Shown piece by piece: positions 30,460 through 37,891 of a stretch of 64,000 nucleotides of DNA. Made by a program: the position numbers and the translations under genes. Source of the DNA: Cellulomonas hominis (GTDB lineage: Bacteria > Actinomycetota > Actinomycetes > Actinomycetales > Cellulomonadaceae); the NCBI RefSeq assembly GCF_014201095.1, contig NZ_JACHDN010000001.1:1178001-1242000 (forward strand), read 5' to 3'. The first letter of the stretch is position 1. Each line of letters begins with the position of its first letter. The notes below the pieces were generated by a model. It saw only the letters and a list, made by a program, of their open reading frames with translations. It did no database searches and had not been told where the DNA came from.

Positions 30460-31007
30460 CGCAGCAGTCCCGTCATGTGCGAGGTGGGGGTGGCCTGCAG
30501 GGCGGCGGCCTCGACCTTGCGCGCGATCTCGGCGCGGTCGCGGCCCAGCGGCTCGTTCTTGATCTGCTCGTGGAGCTCGAGGATCGCGTTGATGAGCATC
30601 TCCGGCCGCGGGGGGCAGCCGGGCAGGTAGATGTCCACGGGCACGATGTGGTCGACGCCCTGCACGATCGCGTAGTTGTTGAACATGCCGCCGCTGCTGG
30701 CGCACACGCCCATCGACAGCACCCACTTCGGCTCGGCCATCTGGTCGTAGACCTGCCGGACGACGGGCGCCATCTTCTGGCTGACCCGCCCGGCGACGAT
30801 CATCAGGTCCGACTGCCGCGGGGACGCCCGGAACACCTCCATGCCGAACCGGGAGATGTCGAACCGGGACCCGCCGGTCGCCATCATCTCGATCGCGCAG
30901 CACGCCAGGCCGAACGTCACGGGCCACAGGGACGCCTTGCGGACCAGGCCGGCGAGCGTCTCGACCGACGTCAGCAGGAAGCCCGAGGGAGCCTCTTCGA
31001 TACCCAT
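30456..31007 (-). CDS. nuoB: NADH-quinone oxidoreductase subunit B (N2 cluster)
   Basis: 183 residues from ATG 31007, one base after the nuoA stop. Ligands of terminal cluster N2 are visible: the tandem Cys pair in [16 protein letters not shown], a Cys in [12 protein letters not shown] and one in [10 protein letters not shown]. It passes electrons to the quinone bound between NuoB and NuoD. Length is typical. Confidence 0.97.
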   Translation of the reverse strand: MGIEEAPSGFLLTSVETLAGLVRKASLWPVTFGLACCAIEMMATGGSRFDISRFGMEVFRASPRQSDLMIVAGRVSQKMAPVVRQVYDQMAEPKWVLSMGVCASSGGMFNNYAIVQGVDHIVPVDIYLPGCPPRPEMLINAILELHEQIKNEPLGRDRAEIARKVEAAALQATPTSHMTGLLR

Positions 31008-31008
31008 G

Positions 31009-31377
31009 TCAGTCCTCGTCCCACTCCAGGCCGCCGCGGCGCCACTCGTACACGAACGGCACCGTGATCAGCGCCAGGAACCCGACCATCGCCACCAGCC
31101 CGAACACGGCGAGCTCCGTGAAGCTCACCGCCCACGGGTAGAGGAACACGACCTCGATGTCGAAGATGATGAACGTCATCGCGACCAGGTAGTACTTCAC
31201 CGGGAAGCGGCCGCCGCCGACGGCGTGCGGGGTCGGCTGGATGCCGCACTCGTAGGCCTCGAGCTTCGCGCGGTTGTAGCGCTTCGGGCCCAGCACGGCG
31301 CTGGCGGCGAGTCCGCCGACCGCGAGGACGGCGGCGATCCCCATCATGACGAGGAGGGGGATGTAGGGGTTGGTCAT
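31009..31377 (-). CDS. nuoA: NADH-quinone oxidoreductase subunit A
   Basis: 122 residues from ATG 31377 with GGGAG upstream. Three helices. The TMH1-2 loop carries [23 protein letters not shown], followed by the acidic membrane segment [14 protein letters not shown]. First gene of the 14-gene nuo operon. The menJ stop is only 84 bases upstream, without an obvious terminator or separate promoter, so transcription from the menJ promoter probably continues into nuo. Confidence 0.96.
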   Translation of the reverse strand: MTNPYIPLLVMMGIAAVLAVGGLAASAVLGPKRYNRAKLEAYECGIQPTPHAVGGGRFPVKYYLVAMTFIIFDIEVVFLYPWAVSFTELAVFGLVAMVGFLALITVPFVYEWRRGGLEWDED

Positions 31378-31461
31378 CGGTTGCTCTCCCGAGGGGGGTG
31401 GAGTGCGGTCCGGGGGCGGGGCGGTCAGGCGGGCGAGGCCTGCGCCGTCAGGGCGGCGCCG

Positions 31462-32769
31462 TCACGACGCCGGTGCCAGCCGCGCGAGGGCCGCGATGGT
31501 GCGGTCCGCCCAGTCGCCGCCGTGCGGCTCGTAGCAGTCCGCCAGCAGCTTGTGGGTGAGCTTCATGATCGTCGGCCGGGGCAGGCCGTACCGGGTGCAC
31601 ACCCGCATCACCTGCGGGTGCTCGATCAGCTTCACGAACACCCGGCCCAGCGTGTAGTACCCGCCGAGGTCGTCCTTCATCCGGGCGCCGTAGGTCGCGA
31701 GCGCCCGCTCCCGCCCGGCGGCGGTGCCGCGGGCGGTGGCCTGGACGATCGCGTCCGCGGCGACCCGGCCGGCCTGCAGCGCGTACGCGATGCCCTCGCC
31801 GTTGAACGGGCTGACCATGCCGGCGGCGTCGCCCACCAGCATGAGGCCGCGGTCGTACAGCGGGCCGCGGTTGAACCCCATCGGCAGCGCGGCCCCGCGG
31901 ACGGGGCCGACCTGGTTCTCCGGGGTGAACTCCCACTCCGCGGGGGCGTTCGCCATCCACTTCGCGAAGAGGTCCTTGTAGTCGACCTTGGTCGCGGCGG
32001 CGGTCGAGGACACCGAGCCGAGGCCGACGTTGGCGGTGCCGTCGCCGAGGGAGAAGATCCAGCCGTACCCGGGCATGAGGTTCGACGCGTGGGGCACGCC
32101 GTCCCAGAGCTCGAGGTGGCTCTCCATCCACGGGTCGTCGTGCCGCGGGGTGCGGAAGTAGGTGCGCACGGCCACACCCATCGGCCGGTCGAGGCGCTTC
32201 TCGAGGCCCATGCCGGTGGCGAGCCGCGCGGAGACGCCGTCCGCGGCGATCACGACGGGGGCGCGGTAGGTCACCGGGTCACCCGCGCGGCGGCCGTCCG
32301 CGTCCACGGGGCGCGCCTGCACGCCGACGACGCGGCCGGTCCGCTCGTCCAGCAGCGGGCCGGTGACGTTGGTGCGCTCCTGCACCTTCGCGCCGGCGGC
32401 GCGGGCGTGCTCGAGCAGCAGGTGGTCCAGCGACATCCGGGAGCGCGCCAAGCCGTACGAGGGGTACGACGACAGCTCGGGCCAGGGCAGCTCGACCACG
32501 TGGCCGCCGCCCAGGACGCGCAGGCCGACGTTCCGGATCCAGCCGTCCTCCTCGCGCAGCGGGACGCCCATGCGGGCGAGCTCCGCGACCGCGCGCGGGG
32601 TCAGGCCGTCGCCGCAGACCTTGTCGCGCGGGAACGAGGCCTTGTCGAGCAGCAGGACGGAGAGCCCGGCTGCGGCGCAGTGGTACGCCGCGCTGGACCC
32701 GCCGGGTCCGGCGCCGACGACGATGACGTCCGCGTCGTCGCTCTTGCCACTGTGCACAGTTCGCCCCAT
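31462..32769 (-). CDS. menJ: Menaquinone side-chain reductase, geranylgeranyl reductase family
   Basis: 435 residues from ATG 32769. The N-terminal FAD Rossmann motif is DVIVVGAGPGGSSAAY (G19-G24). The second FAD motif is MLVGDAAGMVSPFNGEGI, and SFPRDKVCGDGLTP is typical of geranylgeranyl-reductase family flavoproteins. It most likely saturates isoprene units of the menaquinone tail, like mycobacterial Rv0561c (MenJ); archaeal-lipid and chlorophyll paths are not expected here. It is flanked by menG and nuoA on the same strand. A Rex-type operator overlaps its 5' leader. Reducing partner unknown. Confidence 0.88.
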   Translation of the reverse strand: MGRTVHSGKSDDADVIVVGAGPGGSSAAYHCAAAGLSVLLLDKASFPRDKVCGDGLTPRAVAELARMGVPLREEDGWIRNVGLRVLGGGHVVELPWPELSSYPSYGLARSRMSLDHLLLEHARAAGAKVQERTNVTGPLLDERTGRVVGVQARPVDADGRRAGDPVTYRAPVVIAADGVSARLATGMGLEKRLDRPMGVAVRTYFRTPRHDDPWMESHLELWDGVPHASNLMPGYGWIFSLGDGTANVGLGSVSSTAAATKVDYKDLFAKWMANAPAEWEFTPENQVGPVRGAALPMGFNRGPLYDRGLMLVGDAAGMVSPFNGEGIAYALQAGRVAADAIVQATARGTAAGRERALATYGARMKDDLGGYYTLGRVFVKLIEHPQVMRVCTRYGLPRPTIMKLTHKLLADCYEPHGGDWADRTIAALARLAPAS

Positions 32770-32770
32770 T

Positions 32771-32786
32771 TGTGAATGCCTTCACA
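32771..32786. promoter_or_regulatory. Rex operator at the menJ-nuo promoter
   Basis: TGTGAATGCCTTCACA: perfect six-base arms TGTGAA/TTCACA around a four-base centre. It matches the Streptomyces Rex operator (TGTGAACGCGTTCACA) at all 12 arm positions. It lies one base upstream of the menJ ATG, covers the GAAGG ribosome site, and is about 15 bases downstream of the proposed -10. Rex bound here would block menJ and, by read-through, nuo when NADH is low. A further half-site-like GTGAAT follows at 32790-32795 on the minus strand. Confidence 0.85.
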
Positions 32787-32800
32787 CGTGATTCACGCCG

Positions 32801-32830
32801 AGTCTACTGACCGGACCAAGGTCCTGTCTG
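32801..32830 (-). promoter_or_regulatory. Candidate promoter for menJ-nuo
   Basis: On the minus strand CAGACA (32830-32825) and TAGACT (32806-32801) are separated by 18 bases, in the 126-base gap between menG and menJ. The initiation point would fall within or next to the Rex operator. Confidence 0.5.
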
Positions 32831-32895
32831 CGAAGGCTTGCCTCAGTAGCCTCGTCGGTGCCGACCAGGGCACTTGCAGGACTTTCGTCCCACGA

Positions 32896-33603
32896 TTACC
32901 CCTTCGCGAGACCGGGATTCGTCCCACGATGCAGGGCGACGATGCCGCCGGACAGGTTCCGGTACGCGACCGAGCCCCACCCCGCCTGCTTGAGCAGCCG
33001 GCCCAGGCCGACCTGGTCCGGCCAGTCCTGGATCGACTCGGCCAGGTACGTGTACGCGGCGGACTCCTTCGCGACCACCCGCGCCACCGCCGGCAGCGCC
33101 TTGGTCAGGTACCCGTCGTACACCGCGCGGAACGGCGCCAGGGTCGGCGTCGAGAACTCGCAGACCACCAGCCGGCCGCCCGGCTTCGTCACCCGGCGCA
33201 TCTCCTCCAGCGCCCCCACGGTGTCCACCACGTTGCGCAGCCCGAACGAGATCGTCACCGCGTCGAACGAGGCGTCGGCGAACGGCAGCCGGGTCGCGTC
33301 GCCCGCCGTGAACGGCAGGTCCGGGCGGCGGCGCTTGCCGACCGTGAGCATGCCCGTGGACAGGTCGCACGGCACGACCCTGACGCCCGCGTCCGCCAGC
33401 GGCTCGCTCGACGTGCCCGTCCCGGCCGCCAGGTCCAGCACCGTCTCCCCCGCGAGGGCGTCCAGCGCCTTGAGAGTCGCGCGGCGCCACATCCGGTCCT
33501 GGCCGAGCGACAGGACGTCGTTGGTCAGGTCGTAGCGGCGGGCGACGCCGTCGAACATCTGGGCGACGTCGTGCGGGTCCTTGTCCAGGTTGGCGCGGGG
33601 CAT
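32896..33603 (-). CDS. menG: Demethylmenaquinone methyltransferase
   Basis: 235 residues from ATG 33603. Class I SAM methyltransferase of the UbiE/MenG family. [22 protein letters not shown] is the family N-terminal signature. SAM motif I is [27 protein letters not shown] and GGIVALHRG are the second signatures. Methylates demethylmenaquinone, the last step before tail reduction by MenJ, which is encoded next on the same strand. The 126-base gap to menJ contains a promoter and Rex site, so menG may be controlled separately. Confidence 0.94.
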   Translation of the reverse strand: MPRANLDKDPHDVAQMFDGVARRYDLTNDVLSLGQDRMWRRATLKALDALAGETVLDLAAGTGTSSEPLADAGVRVVPCDLSTGMLTVGKRRRPDLPFTAGDATRLPFADASFDAVTISFGLRNVVDTVGALEEMRRVTKPGGRLVVCEFSTPTLAPFRAVYDGYLTKALPAVARVVAKESAAYTYLAESIQDWPDQVGLGRLLKQAGWGSVAYRNLSGGIVALHRGTNPGLAKG

Positions 33604-33663
33604 GGGGCCATCGTGTCAGGTCCGCGCCCCCGCCCGCGCGCCCACCCCTCGCCCGCCCGCGGG

Positions 33664-33795
33664 TCCACCCTCGCCCGCTCGCCTGTCCACCCTCGCCCGC
33701 TCGCCTGTCCGCCCTCGCCCGCTCCCGTGTCCACCCTCGCCCGCTCGCCTGTCCGCCCTCCCCCGATCGCCTGTCCACCCTCGCCCGGCTCCCCC
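33664..33795. repeat. 22-base pyrimidine-rich tandem array, about six units
   Basis: Units begin at 33664, 33686, 33708, 33730, 33752 and 33774, each close to TCCACCCTCGCCC plus GCTCGCCTG. Units 1, 2 and 4 are identical; units 3 and 5 share A to G at the fourth base; the last unit is degenerate. There are no spacers. It lies in the 593-base gene-free gap between menG and menF. Confidence 0.9.
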
Positions 33796-33822
33796 CGACC
33801 GCTCCCCCTCTCCGTCCTCTCC

Positions 33823-33880
33823 CCGAGTGGAGGGTTCTGGCGCGACACGCCGGGCGTGTCCGGCAGAACCCTCCACTCGG
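33823..33880. repeat. Nested hairpin element B
   Basis: Outer perfect 17-base arms CCGAGTGGAGGGTTCTG (33823-33839) and CAGAACCCTCCACTCGG (33864-33880). Inside the loop is a second 7-base hairpin GACACGC (33844-33850) / GCGTGTC (33854-33860) with a CGG loop. It lies between the pyrimidine-rich and purine-rich arrays upstream of the divergent menG and menF. Its GAGGGTT core is shared with element A at 12271-12339. Confidence 0.85.
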
Positions 33881-33991
33881 CGCGGCAGTCGGCGCGGCAG
33901 TCGGCGCGGGGGTCGGGGCGGGGCGGCGGACGCGGAGGGGCGGCGGGAGTCGGGGCGGGGCGAGCGGGGCAGCCGGGACGGAGGGGGCGAA

Positions 33992-34160
33992 CCGGGCGGG
34001 CGGGACGGAGGGGCGAACGGGGCGGGCGGGATGGAGGGGCGAACGCGGCGGGCGGGATGGAGGGGCGAACGGGGCGGAGGGGCGAACGCGGCGAACGGGG
34101 CGGGCGGGACGGAGGGGCGGCCGGGGCGGAGGGGGCGGAGGGGGCGGAGGGCCTGCGGGA
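33992..34160. repeat. 26-base G-rich tandem array with G-quadruplex potential
   Basis: Units starting near 33993, 34019, 34045 and 34097 are close to GGGGCGGGCGGGATGG plus AGGGGCGAAC; two shortened units lie at 34071-34096, and GGGGCGGAG triplets follow at 34123-34150. Runs such as GGGG-C-GGG-C-GGG-N5-GGGG (34019-34039 and 34097-34117) satisfy the usual quadruplex pattern on the plus strand, just upstream of menF. Confidence 0.85.
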
Positions 34161-34182
34161 CACGGGACGGCGGGGACGGTCG

Positions 34183-34188
34183 TACCCT
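34183..34188 (+). promoter_or_regulatory. -10 element of leaderless menF
   Basis: TACCCT ends eight bases before the menF ATG at 34197, with no ribosome-binding sequence between. Confidence 0.55.
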
Positions 34189-34196
34189 GGTCCGCG

Positions 34197-35525
34197 ATGA
34201 CCAGCCCGCTTGGCGACCGCGACCGCGCGGCGTCCCCGCACCCCGAGCCGCTCGTGGTGCGCACCGTCGCACTCGACGCCCCCGACGACCTGCTGTCCCT
34301 GCTCCCCGAGGACGCCCCGCTCACCTGGGTGCGCCGCGGCGACGGGCTGGTCGGCTGGGGCGAGGCGGCCCGGGTGACCGTCGCCGGCGCGGGCCGGTTC
34401 GCCGACGCCGAGCGGGCGTGGCAGCAGCTCGTCGCGCACGCCGTGGTCCGGGACGAGGTGCGCCTGCCGGGCACCGGTCCGGTCGCGTTCGGGTCGTTCG
34501 CGTTCGACGACACCTCCGCCGCGGGCGGCGTGCTCGTCGTGCCCCGCGTGGTCGTGGGCCGCCGGGACGGGCAGGCGTGGCTGACGGTGGTGGAGACCGC
34601 CGGGACGCTGGGCCCCGCACCGGACTGGGCGCTGGTCGCCCGGCACGTGGCCGCGCTCACCCCGGTCCGCTCCCCCGGCGCGGTCACCTACGGGCCCGGC
34701 TCCGTCGCCGAGGCGGACTGGCCGGACGTCGTCGCGCGGGGCGTCGCCGCGGTCCGGGCCGGCGAGCTGGACAAGGTCGTGCTCGCCCGCGACGAGGAGG
34801 CCCGCACCGCCGAGCCGCTCGACGTCCGGCACGCCCTGGGCCGGCTCGCCGAGCGGTACCCGACCTGCTGGACGTTCTCCGTCGACGGCCTGATCGGCGC
34901 CACCCCCGAGCTGCTGGTCCGGTCGGAGAAGGGCCTCGTGACGTCGCGGGTCCTGGCCGGGACGATCCGCCGCACCGGGGACGACGACGCCGACCTCGCG
35001 CACGCCGCGATCCTCGCGCACTCGTCGAAGGACCTCGAGGAGCACGAGTACGCCGTGACCTCGGTCGCCAAGGCGCTCGCGCCGTTCTGCTCGTCGACGA
35101 ACGTGCCGGACGCGCCGTTCGTCCTGCACCTGCCGAACGTGCTGCACCTGGCCTCCGACGTCACCGGCGTGCTCGCCGGGGCCGGGGAGCCGGGCGCCGC
35201 GCACCCCACGTCGCTCGCCCTCGCCGCCGCGCTGCACCCCACCGCCGCCGTCTGCGGGACGCCCACGGACGCCGCGCGGCTGCTGATCCGCCGGATCGAG
35301 GGCATGGACCGCGCCCGCTACGCCGGGCCGGTCGGCTGGGTCGGCGCCGACGGCGACGGCGAGTGGGGCATCGGCCTGCGGTCGGCCCAGGTCGACCCCG
35401 AGGACCCGCACCGGCTGCGGCTGTTCGCCGGCTGCGGCATCGTCGCGGCCTCCGACCCGGCGGCGGAGCTCGCGGAGTCCCGCGCCAAGCTGGTCCCGAT
35501 GCACGACGCGCTCGCGTCGGACTGA
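34197..35525 (+). CDS. menF: Isochorismate synthase
   Basis: 442 residues from ATG 34197. Chorismate-binding enzyme. The C-terminal domain has VRAGELDKVVLAR (catalytic Lys), SRVLAGTIRRTGDD, SSKDLEEHEYAV, LHPTAAVCGTPTDAA and the closing GCGIVAASDPAAELAE with the Mg-binding acidic residues. Converts chorismate to isochorismate. The menaquinone assignment rests on the other men genes in the window (menD, C, B, E, A, G); no siderophore genes are seen that would suggest EntC. Divergent from menG across a repeat-filled 593-base gap. Confidence 0.9.
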   Translation: MTSPLGDRDRAASPHPEPLVVRTVALDAPDDLLSLLPEDAPLTWVRRGDGLVGWGEAARVTVAGAGRFADAERAWQQLVAHAVVRDEVRLPGTGPVAFGSFAFDDTSAAGGVLVVPRVVVGRRDGQAWLTVVETAGTLGPAPDWALVARHVAALTPVRSPGAVTYGPGSVAEADWPDVVARGVAAVRAGELDKVVLARDEEARTAEPLDVRHALGRLAERYPTCWTFSVDGLIGATPELLVRSEKGLVTSRVLAGTIRRTGDDDADLAHAAILAHSSKDLEEHEYAVTSVAKALAPFCSSTNVPDAPFVLHLPNVLHLASDVTGVLAGAGEPGAAHPTSLALAAALHPTAAVCGTPTDAARLLIRRIEGMDRARYAGPVGWVGADGDGEWGIGLRSAQVDPEDPHRLRLFAGCGIVAASDPAAELAESRAKLVPMHDALASD

Positions 35526-35959
35526 CCGGCCGGCCGCGCCACCCGCCGCCCTCCCCCCCCGGCGACGCCCGCCCGCGGCACCGGCCGCCCGCGCACGCCC
35601 GCGGCCGGCGCCCACTCGTGAGCCCGCGCCGAGATCGGTCGTCCGCACCGAGATCGGTCGCTGCACGGACCGATCTCGGCGCGAAGCACCGATCTCGGCG
35701 AGCCGGGCGCCGGGGCCGGACGGCGGATCGGGCCGCGAGCCGGACGGCGGGGCCGGACGCCGGCGCCGGACGCGAGCCGGGCGGGGGTCCGGTGCCGGGC
35801 GCGGGACGGCCCCCGCCGCCGCGCCGGGGGCTGGCGCTGGGCGACGGGGGCCGTCGGTGCGGCGACGAGGTGCGGACCCGTCGTCGCGGGGCACCCGGGC
35901 GGGACAGGGGATGAACCCGCCCGGGGCGCCGGATCAGGACGTGCGGTCAGGCGAGGGGA
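35526..35959. repeat. Gene-free convergent gap with element C (four-copy inverted repeat, 35629-35698)
   Basis: No gene is supported here. The unit CCGAGATCGGT occurs directly at 35629 and 35648 (19-base offset) and inverted (ACCGATCTCGG) at 35669-35679 and 35688-35698 (again 19 apart), giving a symmetrical two-plus-two arrangement. The outer and inner pairs can each form a stem. It is flanked by GC-rich simple sequence (35700-35840). The gap separates convergent menF and the HtrA gene, so a terminator role is possible. Confidence 0.8.
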
Positions 35960-37783
35960 TCAGCCCTGGCCGCCGCCCTGCTGCTGCTGCTGCTGCTGGA
36001 ACCACTCCCACAGCTGCTCGGGGGTCATGTTCTCCAGGCCGCCGGGCGCCTGCTGGCCGCCCTGCTGACCCTGGTCGCCGGAGCCCTGACCGGAGCCGGA
36101 CGTGCTCGTCTCCTCGCGGGTGGCGAGGGTGACGTCCACGTCGAGCGACTTCCCGTCGCGGACCACGGTCAGCGTGACCTCGTCGCCCGAGGCGTGCGCC
36201 CGGACGTAGCCGGTCAGGGACTCGGCACCGGCGACCGCCTTGCCGTCGATCGCGACGATGACGTCACCCTGCTCGAGGCCGGCGTCCGCGGCGGGCGAGC
36301 CGTCGCTGACGGACTGCACCGACGCGCCGGCGCGGGTCACGCCGTCGGCGGTGGCCGTGGCGTCCGAGAGCCCGACGCCGAGGAACGCGTGCTCCGCGGT
36401 GCCGTCCTGGATCAGCTGCGAGGCGATCATGTCCGCCACGTTCACCGGGATGGCGAAGCCGAGGCCGATCGACCCGGACTCGCTGGACGTGGTCGCGATC
36501 GACGACGTGATGCCGATGACCCGGCCCTGCGCGTCGAACAGCGGACCCCCGGAGTTGCCGGGGTTGATCGCCGCGTCGATCTGGATGGCGTTGGTGACGA
36601 CGGCCTCGGACGCGCCGGACTCCGTGGTGGACACCGGGCGGTCCAGGGCGGACACGATGCCGGTGGTCACGGTGTTCGCCAGGCCGAGCGGGTTGCCGAC
36701 CGCCATGACCGGGTCGCCGACGGTGACCTCGCTCGCGTCGCCGAAGGTCGCGGCGGACAGGTCGTCCGGGGCGTCCTGGAGCTGGATGACGGCGAGGTCG
36801 GTGGCCGGGTCGGTGCCGACGACGTCCGCGGTGAAGATGCGGCCGTCGGTCAGCGTGACCTGCACCTGGTCGTTCTCGGCGCCGGACACGACGTGGTTGT
36901 TCGTGACGATGTGGCCGTCGGTGTCGACGATCACGCCGGAGCCCTCCGCCCCGCCGCTGCTCGTCGTGACCTGGATCGCGACCACGGACGCCTGGACGGC
37001 GGACGCGACGGCCTGCCAGTCCGGGTTCTCCGCGGACGAGCCGGACACCGGCACCGCGTCGTTCTCGGCGCGGCCGATGGATGAGATGTCCGCGGCGCGC
37101 GTGCCGGAGGACGAGCCCCCGTCGAACGCGTTCACCAGCGTCGCGCCGCCGATCCCGCCGAGCAGGGCGGCCGCGGCCGCCGCGCTGACGACCGGGATCC
37201 AGAGCTTGTTCCGCTCCTTGCGCGGGGCGCCCTCCGGGGCCGGCGGGCCGAACGGGGCCGGGTGCTCCGGACCGCCGGCGGGTGGCTGGCCCGCGCCGCC
37301 CGTGGCGGGGGCGCGGAAGGCGGCGAGCGGGTCGTGCTGACCCGGCTGCTGCGGGGCGGCGGCGTGCGGGGCCGCGGCGTGCGGCGCGACCGGCTGCGGC
37401 GCGGTCGGCTGCTGCCCGGCGTACGGCTGGTGCTGCGGCGCGGCGTACTGCGGCGGCGCGGGCTGCTGCGGCGCGAGCTGGCCGTACCGCGGCTGCTGCG
37501 GGGCGGGCGCGGCCTGCGGCGCACCGTGCTGGTACGGCGCCGGGTAGGCCGGGTGCGGCGCGGCGGCCTGCGGCGCGGTCGGCAGCGGCCGCGTCTCGTC
37601 CGCGGTGATGCGCTGCGTCGGCGCGTCCTGCGCCTGCGGCGCGGCGGTGGTCTCGGCGGCGGGGACGGCCTGGGTCGCGGCGGTGGCGTCGGCGGCGGGC
37701 ACCTCGACCCGCTCGGTCGGCGTGGTCGGCTGCGGCGCCGCGGCGTCGTCGGCGGGCCGGGGTCCCTCGGGGGTGGTGGTCAT
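35960..37783 (-). CDS. HtrA/DegP-like membrane-anchored serine protease with PDZ
   Basis: 607 residues from ATG 37783, preceded by AAGGAGGA. The N-terminal ~190 residues are a Pro/Gln/Ala-rich cytoplasmic region. One membrane helix follows (KLWIPVVSAAAAAALLGGIGG). The trypsin-like domain has the triad His in IVTNNHVV, Asp in DPATDLAVIQL and Ser in NPGNSGGPLF. A PDZ domain follows (FLGVGLSDATA, AAGLEQGDVIVAIDGKAV). The C-terminus is a Gly/Gln tail ending in seven glutamines encoded by seven consecutive CTG triplets on the plus strand (35978-35998). Probable extracytoplasmic protein quality-control protease. It is 108 bases downstream of menD on the same strand. Confidence 0.92.
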   Translation of the reverse strand: MTTTPEGPRPADDAAAPQPTTPTERVEVPAADATAATQAVPAAETTAAPQAQDAPTQRITADETRPLPTAPQAAAPHPAYPAPYQHGAPQAAPAPQQPRYGQLAPQQPAPPQYAAPQHQPYAGQQPTAPQPVAPHAAAPHAAAPQQPGQHDPLAAFRAPATGGAGQPPAGGPEHPAPFGPPAPEGAPRKERNKLWIPVVSAAAAAALLGGIGGATLVNAFDGGSSSGTRAADISSIGRAENDAVPVSGSSAENPDWQAVASAVQASVVAIQVTTSSGGAEGSGVIVDTDGHIVTNNHVVSGAENDQVQVTLTDGRIFTADVVGTDPATDLAVIQLQDAPDDLSAATFGDASEVTVGDPVMAVGNPLGLANTVTTGIVSALDRPVSTTESGASEAVVTNAIQIDAAINPGNSGGPLFDAQGRVIGITSSIATTSSESGSIGLGFAIPVNVADMIASQLIQDGTAEHAFLGVGLSDATATADGVTRAGASVQSVSDGSPAADAGLEQGDVIVAIDGKAVAGAESLTGYVRAHASGDEVTLTVVRDGKSLDVDVTLATREETSTSGSGQGSGDQGQQGGQQAPGGLENMTPEQLWEWFQQQQQQQGGGQG

Positions 37784-37891
37784 GTTCGTCCTCCTTCTCG
37801 AGGACCATCAGACCCCCCGGCCCTGGAGCGATGCTCGGGGATTCCTGGGAGTCCGCTGCGAATCGACGATGACTGCCGCGGACCGGGCGCG

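Noticed and set aside
31378..31461. Separate nuoA promoter between menJ and nuoA
   Set aside because: No convincing -35/-10 pair was found in these 84 bases; only a ribosome-binding site close to nuoA.
33664..33795. 22-base direct repeats as a CRISPR array
   Set aside because: Units are directly adjacent with no unique spacers, and no cas genes are in the window.
32776..34200. Plus-strand frame across menG and the repeat region
   Set aside because: Antisense to menG with low-complexity repeats at the end; no start signal or conserved domain.
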